From contig JAHHHC010000011.1 of the NCBI GenBank assembly GCA_019359515.1, forward strand, positions 94,663-158,662: a stretch of DNA of 64,000 bases. The letters run 5' to 3'. The notes below the pieces were generated by a model. The model ran no database searches, was not told the origin of the DNA, and worked only from the letters and a program-made list of their open reading frames with translations. This document shows, in pieces, positions 1 through 7,978 of this stretch. Origin of the DNA: Desmonostoc vinosum HA7617-LM4. Lineage in GTDB: Bacteria; Cyanobacteriota; Cyanobacteriia; Cyanobacteriales; Nostocaceae. The translations under genes and the position numbers were made by a program. Each line of letters begins with the position of its first letter. Position 1 is the stretch's first letter.

Positions 1-315
1 GCTTTTTAAAATTAAAGGTGAATACAGTTGCTCTAGCACATAACCATTCTTTTTGAGCAAGAGCAAAAAGAATTTTTTCACCTCATGAGTTACTAAATCT
101 ATTTGTAATTTTTCTCGGATTTCTGAAATTTCAATAGTTTCACGCCCAGTATTTAAACCCACAACTTCTGTAACTGGTAAAATATGCACTCCCCGCAAAT
201 CATAGTCCGAATCTGGCGAAGGAAAACCATATAAATGAGAGCCGCTAAGAGTTGCAAATAAAAGTGGGTAAGGCTGTTGTTCAATAATTGTGTTAATATA
301 ATCCGGCAGATTCAT
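1..315 (-). CDS. Nucleotidyltransferase domain protein, 3' part beyond window
   Basis: An open frame starts at an ATG (315) and runs off the left edge without a stop, giving 105 visible residues. Residues 24-36 read SGSHLYGFPSPDS, followed by DYDLRGVH. This is the GS...D.D signature of the polymerase-beta-like nucleotidyltransferase fold, as in the predicted nucleotidyltransferases of the YcgL group. The two aspartates of DSDYD would bind the catalytic metal. Substrate and partner are unknown. No toxin-antitoxin partner is visible on the right side, because the next gene is about 360 bp upstream. The family call is good; the biological role is open. Confidence 0.75.
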   Translation of the reverse strand, partial: MNLPDYINTIIEQQPYPLLFATLSGSHLYGFPSPDSDYDLRGVHILPVTEVVGLNTGRETIEISEIREKLQIDLVTHEVKKFFLLLLKKNGYVLEQLYSPLILKS

Positions 316-675
316 AAATAATTCCACAAAATTAAATTAAATAGATATAGGAATCTGACTTGATTCATGAAATTATTTGCGTGGGCAGAGAGTGGGGAGT
401 AGGGAGTAGGGAGTAGGTAATCAACCTTTTCAATGTATACGGAGTTTTTTCAGAAATCAAATATGAGTCCTATATAGCAATATTATCTAAGTTGTAAAAA
501 AAATTTTTTAACTGAACCGCCTTAGACGCGTAGCGGCTTCCCACAGGTTAGACGCCAAGTACGCCAAGAGTAAGAGAGAAAATCGAGAGTTGAGAAATTT
601 CACAAATGATTTATGACTGCTATATAATGACACTAAAAAAATCTTTGCCTCATTCCCAATTCCCCATTCTCCACC
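316..675. other. Intergenic region with heptamer repeat and repeat fragment
   Basis: No convincing gene is seen. Positions about 388-416 hold four tandem copies of a GGGAGTA heptamer. Around 526-560 lies a fragment of a dispersed repeat (CGCGTAGCGGCTTCCCAC). The rest is AT-rich. Confidence 0.6.
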
Positions 676-1026
676 TCAAGAATAAAGACTTTCCGCTTTA
701 CAATATATTTTTATTGGCGGTTCAGTAAAATATTTAAATAAAGCTGGACATAGCCATCCTTCCATATTTTTTTGACTCCAGTAATACCAATGGCCGTTAT
801 ATTCTTCTTTTAACCAAATTAATTCTGCTTGATAGCCGGGAAAAGGATTTGCAGAAAACAAAAGCTTAAAACCTTCATCCACATTCGGTATATCTTGAAC
901 CAAAACGTCAATCATCTCAGGTACGCCACTTACAAAAGGTTCTTGAACTAGCCTCGTATGTTCATCATCGAATACCCATGTTTGATGATGTCGATAGGGA
1001 AAAATTACCATCATGGAATTAGTCAT
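676..1026 (-). CDS. Conserved hypothetical protein, possibly DUF6717-type
   Basis: A 116-residue soluble protein with no signal peptide or membrane segment. Its features are the N-terminal MMVIFPYRHHQTWVFDDE, the central LVQEPFVSGVPEMID and several aromatic-rich stretches (YNGHWYYWSQ). The pattern resembles a small family of unknown function (I recall DUF6717, not verified). The ATG at 1026 is the first in frame; a second at residue 5 (MMV) is also possible. It stands alone between two non-coding stretches. No function is proposed. Confidence 0.6.
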   Translation of the reverse strand: MTNSMMVIFPYRHHQTWVFDDEHTRLVQEPFVSGVPEMIDVLVQDIPNVDEGFKLLFSANPFPGYQAELIWLKEEYNGHWYYWSQKNMEGWLCPALFKYFTEPPIKIYCKAESLYS

Positions 1027-1225
1027 TAAGCCACCTCTGTTTAAATTTATATATTGATCATGGTTAAGATATTTGTGGCGATCGCATTCTCTAAATATTA
1101 AATTTTAATTTTTTATACTAACTTACTTTAAGTGATGGGTTCTGCTGAGTAAATTTATCAAATAATCAGGAAATTCTCAGTTATACAGATTATTTTATAA
1201 AGCTATTAGGAGCTAATACATAATC

Positions 1226-2014
1226 ATGTGTCGTTTACTTGCTTACCTCGGTTCACCAATTTACCTGGAACCTCTTTTGTATAAACCAGAACACTCGTTG
1301 ATAGTTCAGAGTTATCAACCACAAGAAATGATTTCTGGAGTTGTCAACGCTGATGGCTTTGGTATGGGGTGGTATCATCATCAAAAAGATACTGAACCTT
1401 TTACTTACAAAAATACCCTGCCTATTTGGAATGATATTAATCTGCCAAGTTTGAGCCGTTACATCGAAACAGGATGTGCATTAGCATATGTTCGCAGTGC
1501 TACATTAGGTCAAGCTTTAGATTTAAGTAACTGCCAGCCTTTTAAATATCAGAACCTGTTATTTATCCACAATGGCCGAATTGAAAAGTTTCGCCAGACA
1601 CTTTACAGGCCAATACGTAACCAATTAAACGATGAAATTTACCAGTCTGTTAATGGAACTACGGACTCTGAACACATATTTGCTTTGTTGCTGTCTTACT
1701 GGCAAGCTAACCCAGACAAAACTCTAGAGCAAGCCTTAAATATTACTTTGCGAGAACTGCTTGACTTAGCCCATACCTATAATACTTATGTTTCTGCCAA
1801 CGTGGTGATCAGTGACGGGTATCGCCTCATAGCTTCTCGCTTTACTACAAAATCACCCGCACCTTCTCTGTATTTGTTAAAAAATGACCCTACTTTCCCC
1901 CAGTCTGTAATTATTGCATCCGAACCGCTATTTATTGGTCATTGGACTGCTTGCCCAGAAAATAGCATCATCAGTGTGGATGAAAACTGTGATATTAGAA
2001 TTGAGAAAATTTAG
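1226..2014 (+). CDS. egtC: Ergothioneine biosynthesis glutamine amidotransferase EgtC
   Basis: The 262-residue protein begins MCRLLAYLG, so Cys2 is the N-terminal nucleophile of class II glutamine amidotransferases after Met removal. Further family landmarks are NADGFGMGWY (about residues 41-50), the YVRSAT segment and FIHNGRIEKF. In the Egt pathway, EgtC removes the gamma-glutamyl group from the hercynyl-gamma-glutamylcysteine sulfoxide made by EgtB. The gene directly precedes egtB on the same strand (62 bp gap), which supports this over a generic amidotransferase. No egtD (histidine methyltransferase) or egtE lies in the window. Confidence 0.9.
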   Translation: MCRLLAYLGSPIYLEPLLYKPEHSLIVQSYQPQEMISGVVNADGFGMGWYHHQKDTEPFTYKNTLPIWNDINLPSLSRYIETGCALAYVRSATLGQALDLSNCQPFKYQNLLFIHNGRIEKFRQTLYRPIRNQLNDEIYQSVNGTTDSEHIFALLLSYWQANPDKTLEQALNITLRELLDLAHTYNTYVSANVVISDGYRLIASRFTTKSPAPSLYLLKNDPTFPQSVIIASEPLFIGHWTACPENSIISVDENCDIRIEKI

Positions 2015-2045
2015 TTTAAAAATAGGGAACTTGTAGTAAGCGGAC

Positions 2046-2076
2046 TTGTGCTGAGCGTAGTCGAAGGAGTCGAAGT
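2046..2076. repeat. Dispersed TGAGCGTAGTCGAAG repeat at the egtB start
   Basis: The sequence GCTGAGCGTAGTCGAAGGAG matches a short motif family seen elsewhere in the window: about 23535-23566 (GGGCTTCGACTTCGCTCAGCCC), about 34452-34476 and about 17226-17256. Here it supplies the only visible Shine-Dalgarno-like sequence of egtB. Confidence 0.65.
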
Positions 2077-3369
2077 GTGAGGAATTGGAAAAGAGATTTT
2101 TATCCTTTCGTTATAGACCGTTGTCCGTCAATATATAGTTTGAAAGAGGCTATTTTTTTAGCTTTTAATGAATGTCGTCCTCAAACTTTGGCTCTATTTG
2201 AGAATATGGATGAAGGCATATTTCGCTGTCAGCCTCATCCCGACTTTAGCCCCGTTGGTTGGCATTTAGGACATATTGCTTATACTGAATCTTTGTGGTT
2301 GTTAGAACGTAGTGCAGGTAGTCCTTGTATGTTTCCGCAATATTGTAAGCTATTTGCGGCTGATGGTTTACCCAAATCAAAGCGCGTTCAATTACCAAAT
2401 CTAGAAGAAATCCTTTATTATCTGGAAACAGTCAGAAAAAAAGTTCTGGAATATCTAGAAGTAGCTGATATTGAGCAGCAAGAAAGTCTTTGGCGGTTTT
2501 TGATTCAGCACGAAAGTCAACATTATGAAATTATTAGTTATGTATTGGAATTGGTGAAAATTCAACAGTTATCAGTAATCAGCGATCAGTTAGTTGTACT
2601 GGGCCAAGTCGATGTATCCGTTATCAATCATCAAATGATTCAAATCCCTGCTGGTGAATTTGAGCAGGGAAGTAACTCAATTAATGCTCTAGATAATGAA
2701 CGTCCAGCACATAAAGTATATTTAGACACTTACTTAATTGACCGTTATCCTGTGACTTGTGGGCAGTATCACCTATTTATGGAATCTGGAGGGTATGAAA
2801 ATTCTTGTTGGTGGTCGCAATCTGGCTGGGAATGGCTACAAAATGAACAGGTAACACAACCACTTTATTGGTGTAACGATCGCATTTACAATGATCACCC
2901 AGTTTGCGGTGTCAGTTGGTATGAAGCCGATGCATATTCGCGGTTTGTTGGCAAGCGACTACCCACAGAAGCTGAATGGGAAAAAGCAGCAAGCTGGGAT
3001 GCAAAAGTCAACCAACGCCGCATTTATCCTTGGAAAAATGCAGCACCAATTCAACATTGTAATTGCGATCGCCTCATAGGTAAAACAACAGCGGTCAATG
3101 CCTATCCATCTGGGCAAAGTGCTTACGGCTTGTATGATACCTTGGGAAATGTTTGGGAGTGGACTGCTTGTTGGTTTGATGGTTACAGCGGTTTCCAAAG
3201 TTACCCTTACATAGGTTACTCACAAGTATATTTTGACCAAAAGCATCGCGTCCTTAAAGGTGGCAGTTGGGCAACTCGTCCTTGGGTGCTACGTCCTAGT
3301 TTTCGTAACTGGTATTATCCCAGCGTGCGCCAAATTTTTGCTGGGTTTCGTTGTGCTGCTACACCATGA
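2077..3369 (+). CDS. egtB: Ergothioneine sulfoxide synthase EgtB-like
   Basis: A 430-residue two-domain protein. The N-terminal DinB-like domain (about 25-160) carries the iron ligands GWHLGH (H63) and HESQHYE (H145, H149, E151), the HX3HXE motif of EgtB. The C-terminal FGE/sulfatase-modifying domain (about 187-430) has [30 protein letters not shown] and FRCA. The enzyme uses iron and oxygen to join hercynine with a thiol substrate (gamma-glutamylcysteine in the EgtC-dependent pathway). The start is uncertain: the GTG at 2077 has AAGGAG 7 bp upstream, but this lies inside a dispersed repeat (about 2046-2074), and there is no in-frame ATG before residue 44. Residues 165-172 (LSVISDQL) also look repeat-derived. 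Confidence 0.88.
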   Translation: MRNWKRDFYPFVIDRCPSIYSLKEAIFLAFNECRPQTLALFENMDEGIFRCQPHPDFSPVGWHLGHIAYTESLWLLERSAGSPCMFPQYCKLFAADGLPKSKRVQLPNLEEILYYLETVRKKVLEYLEVADIEQQESLWRFLIQHESQHYEIISYVLELVKIQQLSVISDQLVVLGQVDVSVINHQMIQIPAGEFEQGSNSINALDNERPAHKVYLDTYLIDRYPVTCGQYHLFMESGGYENSCWWSQSGWEWLQNEQVTQPLYWCNDRIYNDHPVCGVSWYEADAYSRFVGKRLPTEAEWEKAASWDAKVNQRRIYPWKNAAPIQHCNCDRLIGKTTAVNAYPSGQSAYGLYDTLGNVWEWTACWFDGYSGFQSYPYIGYSQVYFDQKHRVLKGGSWATRPWVLRPSFRNWYYPSVRQIFAGFRCAATP

Positions 3370-3412
3370 GAGGGAACAGGGAACAGGGGGATGAGGGGGA
3401 GAAACACCAATT

Positions 3413-3500
3413 CCCCAGTCCCCAGTCCCCAGTCCCCAGTCCCCAGTCCCCAGTCCCCAGTCCCCAGTCCCCAGTCCCCAGTCCCCAGTCCCCAGTCCCT
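3413..3500. repeat. CCCCAGT heptamer tandem array
   Basis: About 12 uninterrupted copies of the 7-bp unit CCCCAGT lie between egtB and rnz. This is the short tandemly repeated repetitive (STRR) class known from heterocystous cyanobacteria. The same unit (or its complement) recurs at 19756-19914 inside murD and at 22672-22795. Confidence 0.95.
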
Positions 3501-3608
3501 TTTACAGATAAATTCAGGTATTGCTGAATAATAGGTTGTTAAAGTCTGCCAACAGTTACTAGAGTTAAGAAAGCGTCAAATTTAATAATAGGAAGACTAA
3601 AGAACGCT

Positions 3609-4568
3609 GTGCAGATAACATTCTTAGGGACGAGTTCCGGTGTACCCACGCGATCGCGCAATGTTTCAAGCATCGCCCTGAGATTACCACAAAGGGCGGA
3701 ACTGTGGCTATTCGATTGTGGTGAAGGTACTCAGCATCAAATTTTGCGGAGTGAACTGAAAATCAGTCAGCTCTGTCGAATTTTTGTTACCCATATGCAC
3801 GGCGACCACATCTTTGGTTTAACGGGACTATTAGCCAGTTGCGGCTTAGCTGGCAATGTACAACGAGTTGATATCTATGGCCCAACTGGGTTAAATGAAT
3901 ATATCCAAGCAGCTTCACGTTACTCTCACACACATTTTTCTTACCCCATCAAAGTTCATACTGTCCGTCCAGGGGTAATTTATGAAGACGATGAGTTTAC
4001 GATTAGCTGCGGACTTTTACATCACCGGATCACAGCTTTTGGCTACCGCATCGCCGAAAAAGACCGTTCAGGACGCTTTGATGTAGAAAAAGCCAAAGTT
4101 TTACAAATTCCTCCTGGTCGCGTTTACGGTCAACTCAAGCGTGGTGAAACGGTAACGCTAAGTGATGGGCGAGTGATTAATGGCACTGACTTGTGTGGCC
4201 CTACAGAAATTGGTCGGAAGATTGCGTATTGTACAGACACTATTTATTGTGAAGGCGCAGTCGAATTGGCAAAAGATGCCGATGTGTTAATTCACGAAGC
4301 AACTTTTGCTCATCAAGATGCAGAGATGGCATTTCAGCGATTGCATTCTACAAGTACGATGGCAGCACAAACCGCTTTAGCAGCTGGGGCACATCGCTTG
4401 ATTATGACTCATTTTAGCCCCCGCTATGCTCCTGGGAATGCTTTAGAGTTGAAGGATCTACTTCAAGAAGCCCGTGCTATTTTCCCCAATACAGACATGG
4501 CTTATGATTTCATGGTTTACGAAGTACCCAGGCGGCGAGAGGTTGAGCTAACTAAAGTAGGTGTTTAA
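3609..4568 (+). CDS. rnz: Ribonuclease Z (tRNA 3' endonuclease)
   Basis: A 319-residue metallo-beta-lactamase-fold protein. It starts MQITFLGTSSGVPT and carries the zinc motif THMHGDH (residues 61-67), the LFDCGEGTQ element, the conserved YCTDT and a late MTHFSPRY histidine. Length and motif order fit bacterial RNase Z, which cuts tRNA precursors after the discriminator base. The start is a GTG at 3609, and the family-typical N-terminus begins exactly there. It follows the heptamer array, so it probably has its own promoter. Substrates could include the tRNA array near 29.6-30.0 kb. Confidence 0.93.
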   Translation: MQITFLGTSSGVPTRSRNVSSIALRLPQRAELWLFDCGEGTQHQILRSELKISQLCRIFVTHMHGDHIFGLTGLLASCGLAGNVQRVDIYGPTGLNEYIQAASRYSHTHFSYPIKVHTVRPGVIYEDDEFTISCGLLHHRITAFGYRIAEKDRSGRFDVEKAKVLQIPPGRVYGQLKRGETVTLSDGRVINGTDLCGPTEIGRKIAYCTDTIYCEGAVELAKDADVLIHEATFAHQDAEMAFQRLHSTSTMAAQTALAAGAHRLIMTHFSPRYAPGNALELKDLLQEARAIFPNTDMAYDFMVYEVPRRREVELTKVGV

Positions 4569-4723
4569 AGGTATGTTGGTTTGCTGGCGGAATGGGGAAC
4601 TTACACTGAACCAATTGAAGGAGTCGGCATTGCCGAATTCAGGTATAAAAATAATTTTGCTTGATTGACAAAACCTTCAGTATATTTCATCTTAGTGAGG
4701 AAAAAGCGATCGCTATAGGAGTA

Positions 4724-5458
4724 TTAGCTGTCACTATTTCGTCTAATTTCTCGTTCAATAATTTCTTTGATCAACTCAGGGATTTCTTTGTTCAAACTAG
4801 CTGCTCGCTGTTTTAATCTTTCGTAAATCTCAACATTCTCTCTTTGCCAGATAAGATCTATTCTTCTGACTTGTCGCATCGCAATATGTGTGTAGCTTTC
4901 TGGATATGCCCAATAACACGACAAGCAAATAGACTTGTCCTTGATGCTGCCCCAATTTTCACAATGTTCGCATGACTAAGATTTAGCCCGATTAGCAGAA
5001 CCACAAAGTAACATGAAGTTATCAGGCTCTAACTCTGGTTCCCCATCAACTTCAAAGGGAACACGATGATCAATCTGTAATTCTCGCTCATCAACCTCTT
5101 CTAAGTAAATAAAGCATTTACAACCATATCTTCTAATTAACTCATTTTTTATCTGCTTCGATAATCCTGTTCTACCGGATAACCTAGAAAACTTTACATT
5201 TGCAAGATTTCCAAATTTGTAAGCTGCTATTTTTCTCCCATCACTGCCCTTTACGCGAAAAGTTTCCAAAGGTATTCCGTGTTCTCTAACATCTCGTGCT
5301 GCTCTAGGAGGATGATTGTATCCGTATCTTTCCTTTAGTTCTTCTGTAGTTATGAAACCATATTGCAGAATATGGCTAATCACAGCTTTCGGTCTTTTAG
5401 CGGTCACTGATTGACAAAGCTTGATAAAATCATCGGGTAGATTTTGATAACTATCCAT
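4724..5458 (-). pseudogene. HNH restriction endonuclease interrupted by in-frame TAG
   Basis: The frame starts at ATG 5458, one base after the methylase stop (TGATATG). It runs to 4978, meets TAG (4976-4978) and continues open in the same frame to 4724. The first part has a winged N-terminal segment and an HNH core (LQIDHRVPFEVDG...PDNFMLLCGSANRAKS). The part after the stop reads SCEHCENWGS...CLSCYWAYPE, two CxxC pairs that would complete a zinc site. The stop sits where a Trp (TGG) would join the halves, so a single G-to-A change explains it. The downstream 66 residues are conserved-looking rather than random. As read, the nuclease is truncated at residue 160 and probably inactive, unless TAG is read through or is a sequencing error. 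Confidence 0.8.
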
Positions 5459-5459
5459 A

Positions 5460-6368
5460 TCATTCCCAAAGAGCAAGCTGTTTGGGTACTCTGCAAATAT
5501 AGCTTTCTATCTTAAAAACAGGTTCTTTAAGTAAACTGGGCGACAAATATAAAGATTCTACAGTCACTTCTTCTCTTCCCAATAATGTTGCTTGAGACGA
5601 TCGTCCAACTTCAATTTCAATTCTCTTAAGTCCTAATTCTTCAGGTAGGTTATTGCCAAATATTTTATTGCCTCGTTTGCCATCATAACTAACTGCAAAT
5701 CCTATTGCTTTTCGATTCAATTCTTCGAGAGCTAGAACAAAATCATTAACATTGATCCCAGAAACATACCTCGAATCCCTATCTCCAGATACACCTTGAT
5801 AGGGTGGATCGATGTAAACAAAGTCATCACCTTGGACTTCAGCTAAAACATCTCTATAGTCTAAGCATGTAAATTTACACTTTCCCTTTAAAAGCTTGGA
5901 AACTCCGTCTATATTTTTCCTCATCTTTTCAGGTTGAGTTCCCTTTCGTCTTTTATCAGCACTTTGATTGAAGAGTCCATTAGAGTTATATCGAACCGCA
6001 CCTTTTACACATCGAGCTAGTAAATATAAAAACAGTTTTGGCTCATTTGTTCTATTAAACTCTTCTCTAACTAGTAAATAGTGAGATATTGAATCCTCAT
6101 GCTGGTCATTCCATATTTCTGCATATTGATCCGCTATATCACTTGGTTTTTCTATAATTAACTCCAGCAGTTTAACTAGTGGTTGATTCAAATCATTGAG
6201 CCAAAATTCTTGAGTAAGACCTTTAAAAGAGGCAGCAATACTAATTGCTGCGGTTCCAGCAAATGGTTCTACCAACCGCCCTACTTTATTAGGCAGAAAC
6301 CCAAGAATGTTTGCAGCAAGGTTTCTCTTACTACCTTGATACTGAATTGGATGTGGAAGACTAGCCAT
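5460..6368 (-). CDS. D12-class DNA adenine-N6 methyltransferase
   Basis: A 302-residue protein with the Dam/D12 methylase layout. The S-adenosylmethionine motif IQYQGSKRNLAANIL is near the N-terminus, followed by VEPFAGTAAIS and the catalytic motif IV DPPYQGVSGD. Family members methylate adenine in a 4-8 bp target. It is the modification partner of the broken HNH nuclease immediately downstream on the same strand (stop and next start one base apart). The methylase frame is intact, so the locus would still protect DNA after loss of the nuclease. The recognition sequence cannot be read from the protein. Confidence 0.88.
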   Translation of the reverse strand: MASLPHPIQYQGSKRNLAANILGFLPNKVGRLVEPFAGTAAISIAASFKGLTQEFWLNDLNQPLVKLLELIIEKPSDIADQYAEIWNDQHEDSISHYLLVREEFNRTNEPKLFLYLLARCVKGAVRYNSNGLFNQSADKRRKGTQPEKMRKNIDGVSKLLKGKCKFTCLDYRDVLAEVQGDDFVYIDPPYQGVSGDRDSRYVSGINVNDFVLALEELNRKAIGFAVSYDGKRGNKIFGNNLPEELGLKRIEIEVGRSSQATLLGREEVTVESLYLSPSLLKEPVFKIESYICRVPKQLALWE

Positions 6369-6574
6369 CTTGAAGAGAGCATATATCTAGATAAGTCTAC
6401 CACAAGACTTAGACTAAGTAATAAACGTAGATAAAACGATTATATATTACTAAGTACGCAGTTCTCAATGCGAACTTTTTGGTTGCTTTGTTCTATATCC
6501 CTATAGATAAATGCAACATTGTTACAATAATTGAGAAAATAATCATTAATAAAAATAATCATGATTAAATAGCT

Positions 6575-7132
6575 GTGAAATCCGATAAAGCTCAATTAAT
6601 CTTACATCCCGTCCGGATGCGAATTATCCAGACACTTGCAGGCGATACACAGTTAACTGCTCAGCAGATGGCAGAAACTCTACAAGATGTTCCCCAAGCA
6701 ACGCTATATCGACATCTCAATAAACTGGCACAGGCTGATATCGTTAAAGTCGTAGCAGAACATCCCATTAGAGGAACCGTGGAGAAGGTATATGCTCTGC
6801 TGGAGCAAACAGTTAACTTGGAAGCCGAAGATATAGCTATAGCTAATCGAGAAGAACACATGCGATACTTTACCACCTTTGTCGCTTCCCAGCTAAATGA
6901 CTTTGCTCGCTATCTACAACGAGACAAAATTGACTTGTCAGCAGATGGAGTATTTTATACTCAAGTAGCGTTGTATCTGAGTGATGCAGAGTTTCAAGAA
7001 CTGATGTCAGATATGATGGCGGTAATTTCTGCAAAGAAGGCAAACGAACCAACAAGCGATCGCCACCGTCGTTTAATCTCTACAATTACTATACCCACTG
7101 TTGAAATACCGCTCAATCCGCAGCAAAAATAA
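6575..7132 (+). CDS. Helix-turn-helix transcriptional regulator (ArsR-like winged helix)
   Basis: A 185-residue protein. Residues 5-75 form a winged helix-turn-helix: LHPVRMRIIQTLAGD, then TAQQMAETLQDVPQATLYRHLNKLAQADIVKVV. Next comes an EKVYAL wing and a C-terminal helical sensor region of unknown ligand. This resembles the bacterial HTH_20/ArsR-type family that acts with transporters or drug response. The start is GTG at 6575; no stronger in-frame ATG lies at the right place. It is divergent from the methylase gene across an AT-rich 200-bp region that could hold its operator. The target is unknown, and no transporter partner follows. Confidence 0.75.
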   Translation: MKSDKAQLILHPVRMRIIQTLAGDTQLTAQQMAETLQDVPQATLYRHLNKLAQADIVKVVAEHPIRGTVEKVYALLEQTVNLEAEDIAIANREEHMRYFTTFVASQLNDFARYLQRDKIDLSADGVFYTQVALYLSDAEFQELMSDMMAVISAKKANEPTSDRHRRLISTITIPTVEIPLNPQQK

Positions 7133-7259
7133 TTACAGCCAATCCCTTACCTTTTAAGAAACATGGGTTTAGGGGTGTAAGAGTGTTTAGCATCTTTGAT
7201 AGGAGAAGTCGAATATAGGGGTGTAGGAGAAGAAAAAGAGTTTATTTCATTCATAACGG

Positions 7260-7547
7260 GTGATGCGCCGCCCATTAGATGCTTTCAAGCAACGCCTAGA
7301 AACGTTGCTAGCGTTATTTATATCACACAACCAAGCATCAAGAACTAGCTTCCTATATCCGACGCCTGATATCCTTGACTCAATTTTTAAGAGAAATTTT
7401 GAATTGAAAAGCACTAACCTTAATTTAAAATCTAGAAGTACCCAGGCTAAATCTCAAGTTTTGGTCAGAGAATTTTCTACGTTCAGCAAATATGCAGCAG
7501 ATCAGATTTACCAAATGTTCAATTTCTTAACTGTAGATTATCGGTAA
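7260..7547 (+). CDS. Doubtful small hypothetical protein
   Basis: A 95-codon frame opening with GTG-ATG (7260/7263). The composition is ordinary for non-coding AT-rich DNA and there is no recognisable domain, signal peptide or clear Shine-Dalgarno site. The AGGAGAAG at 7226-7233 is too far away. It may be spurious. It is listed only because it is the sole open frame between the regulator and the polysaccharide gene. Confidence 0.2.
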   Translation: MMRRPLDAFKQRLETLLALFISHNQASRTSFLYPTPDILDSIFKRNFELKSTNLNLKSRSTQAKSQVLVREFSTFSKYAADQIYQMFNFLTVDYR

Positions 7548-7978
7548 ACTTGGTGTATCAAAAATATTCAATTATTATGCTGAAAACATTTTTTCCATCT
7601 ATTTTCTGGATGCCGATATATCGAAAAGGACATGAAAGACAAGGGTAGCATAGATCTTAGATATTTATTCCAGAAATAAATACCATTAATGATGAAATTT
7701 TTGTCAAGTTTTTGAGATTAAATAAATATTTTTTGAAAATTTACTATTCAAATGCTGATTAGGAATCTTTATGTATGAATCGATCAATATCAAAGAGCGA
7801 ATTGGCATTAAATCTGATGTCACTTCAGTCTATCATTCTTGGAGGAAGAACAGGTGAATCTTTATCTAGGAATAACTGAGTATGTAATTGTATTCATAGA
7901 TGCAAACAAGGTCATCTCAACAAAAGATTTCTTGCAACCTTCCCAACATAATGTATCAAAATTTAGAGGACTTTGATC
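7548..7978. other. Long 5' region before the exopolysaccharide kinase gene
   Basis: About 430 bp of AT-rich DNA with no gene that I can support. It probably contains the promoter and leader of the downstream gene. AGAGGA at 7965-7970 is its ribosome-binding site. No repeat family member is seen. Confidence 0.5.

Noticed and set aside
3413..3500. CRISPR array
   Set aside because: The 7-bp units are contiguous without spacers, and no cas gene is in the window.
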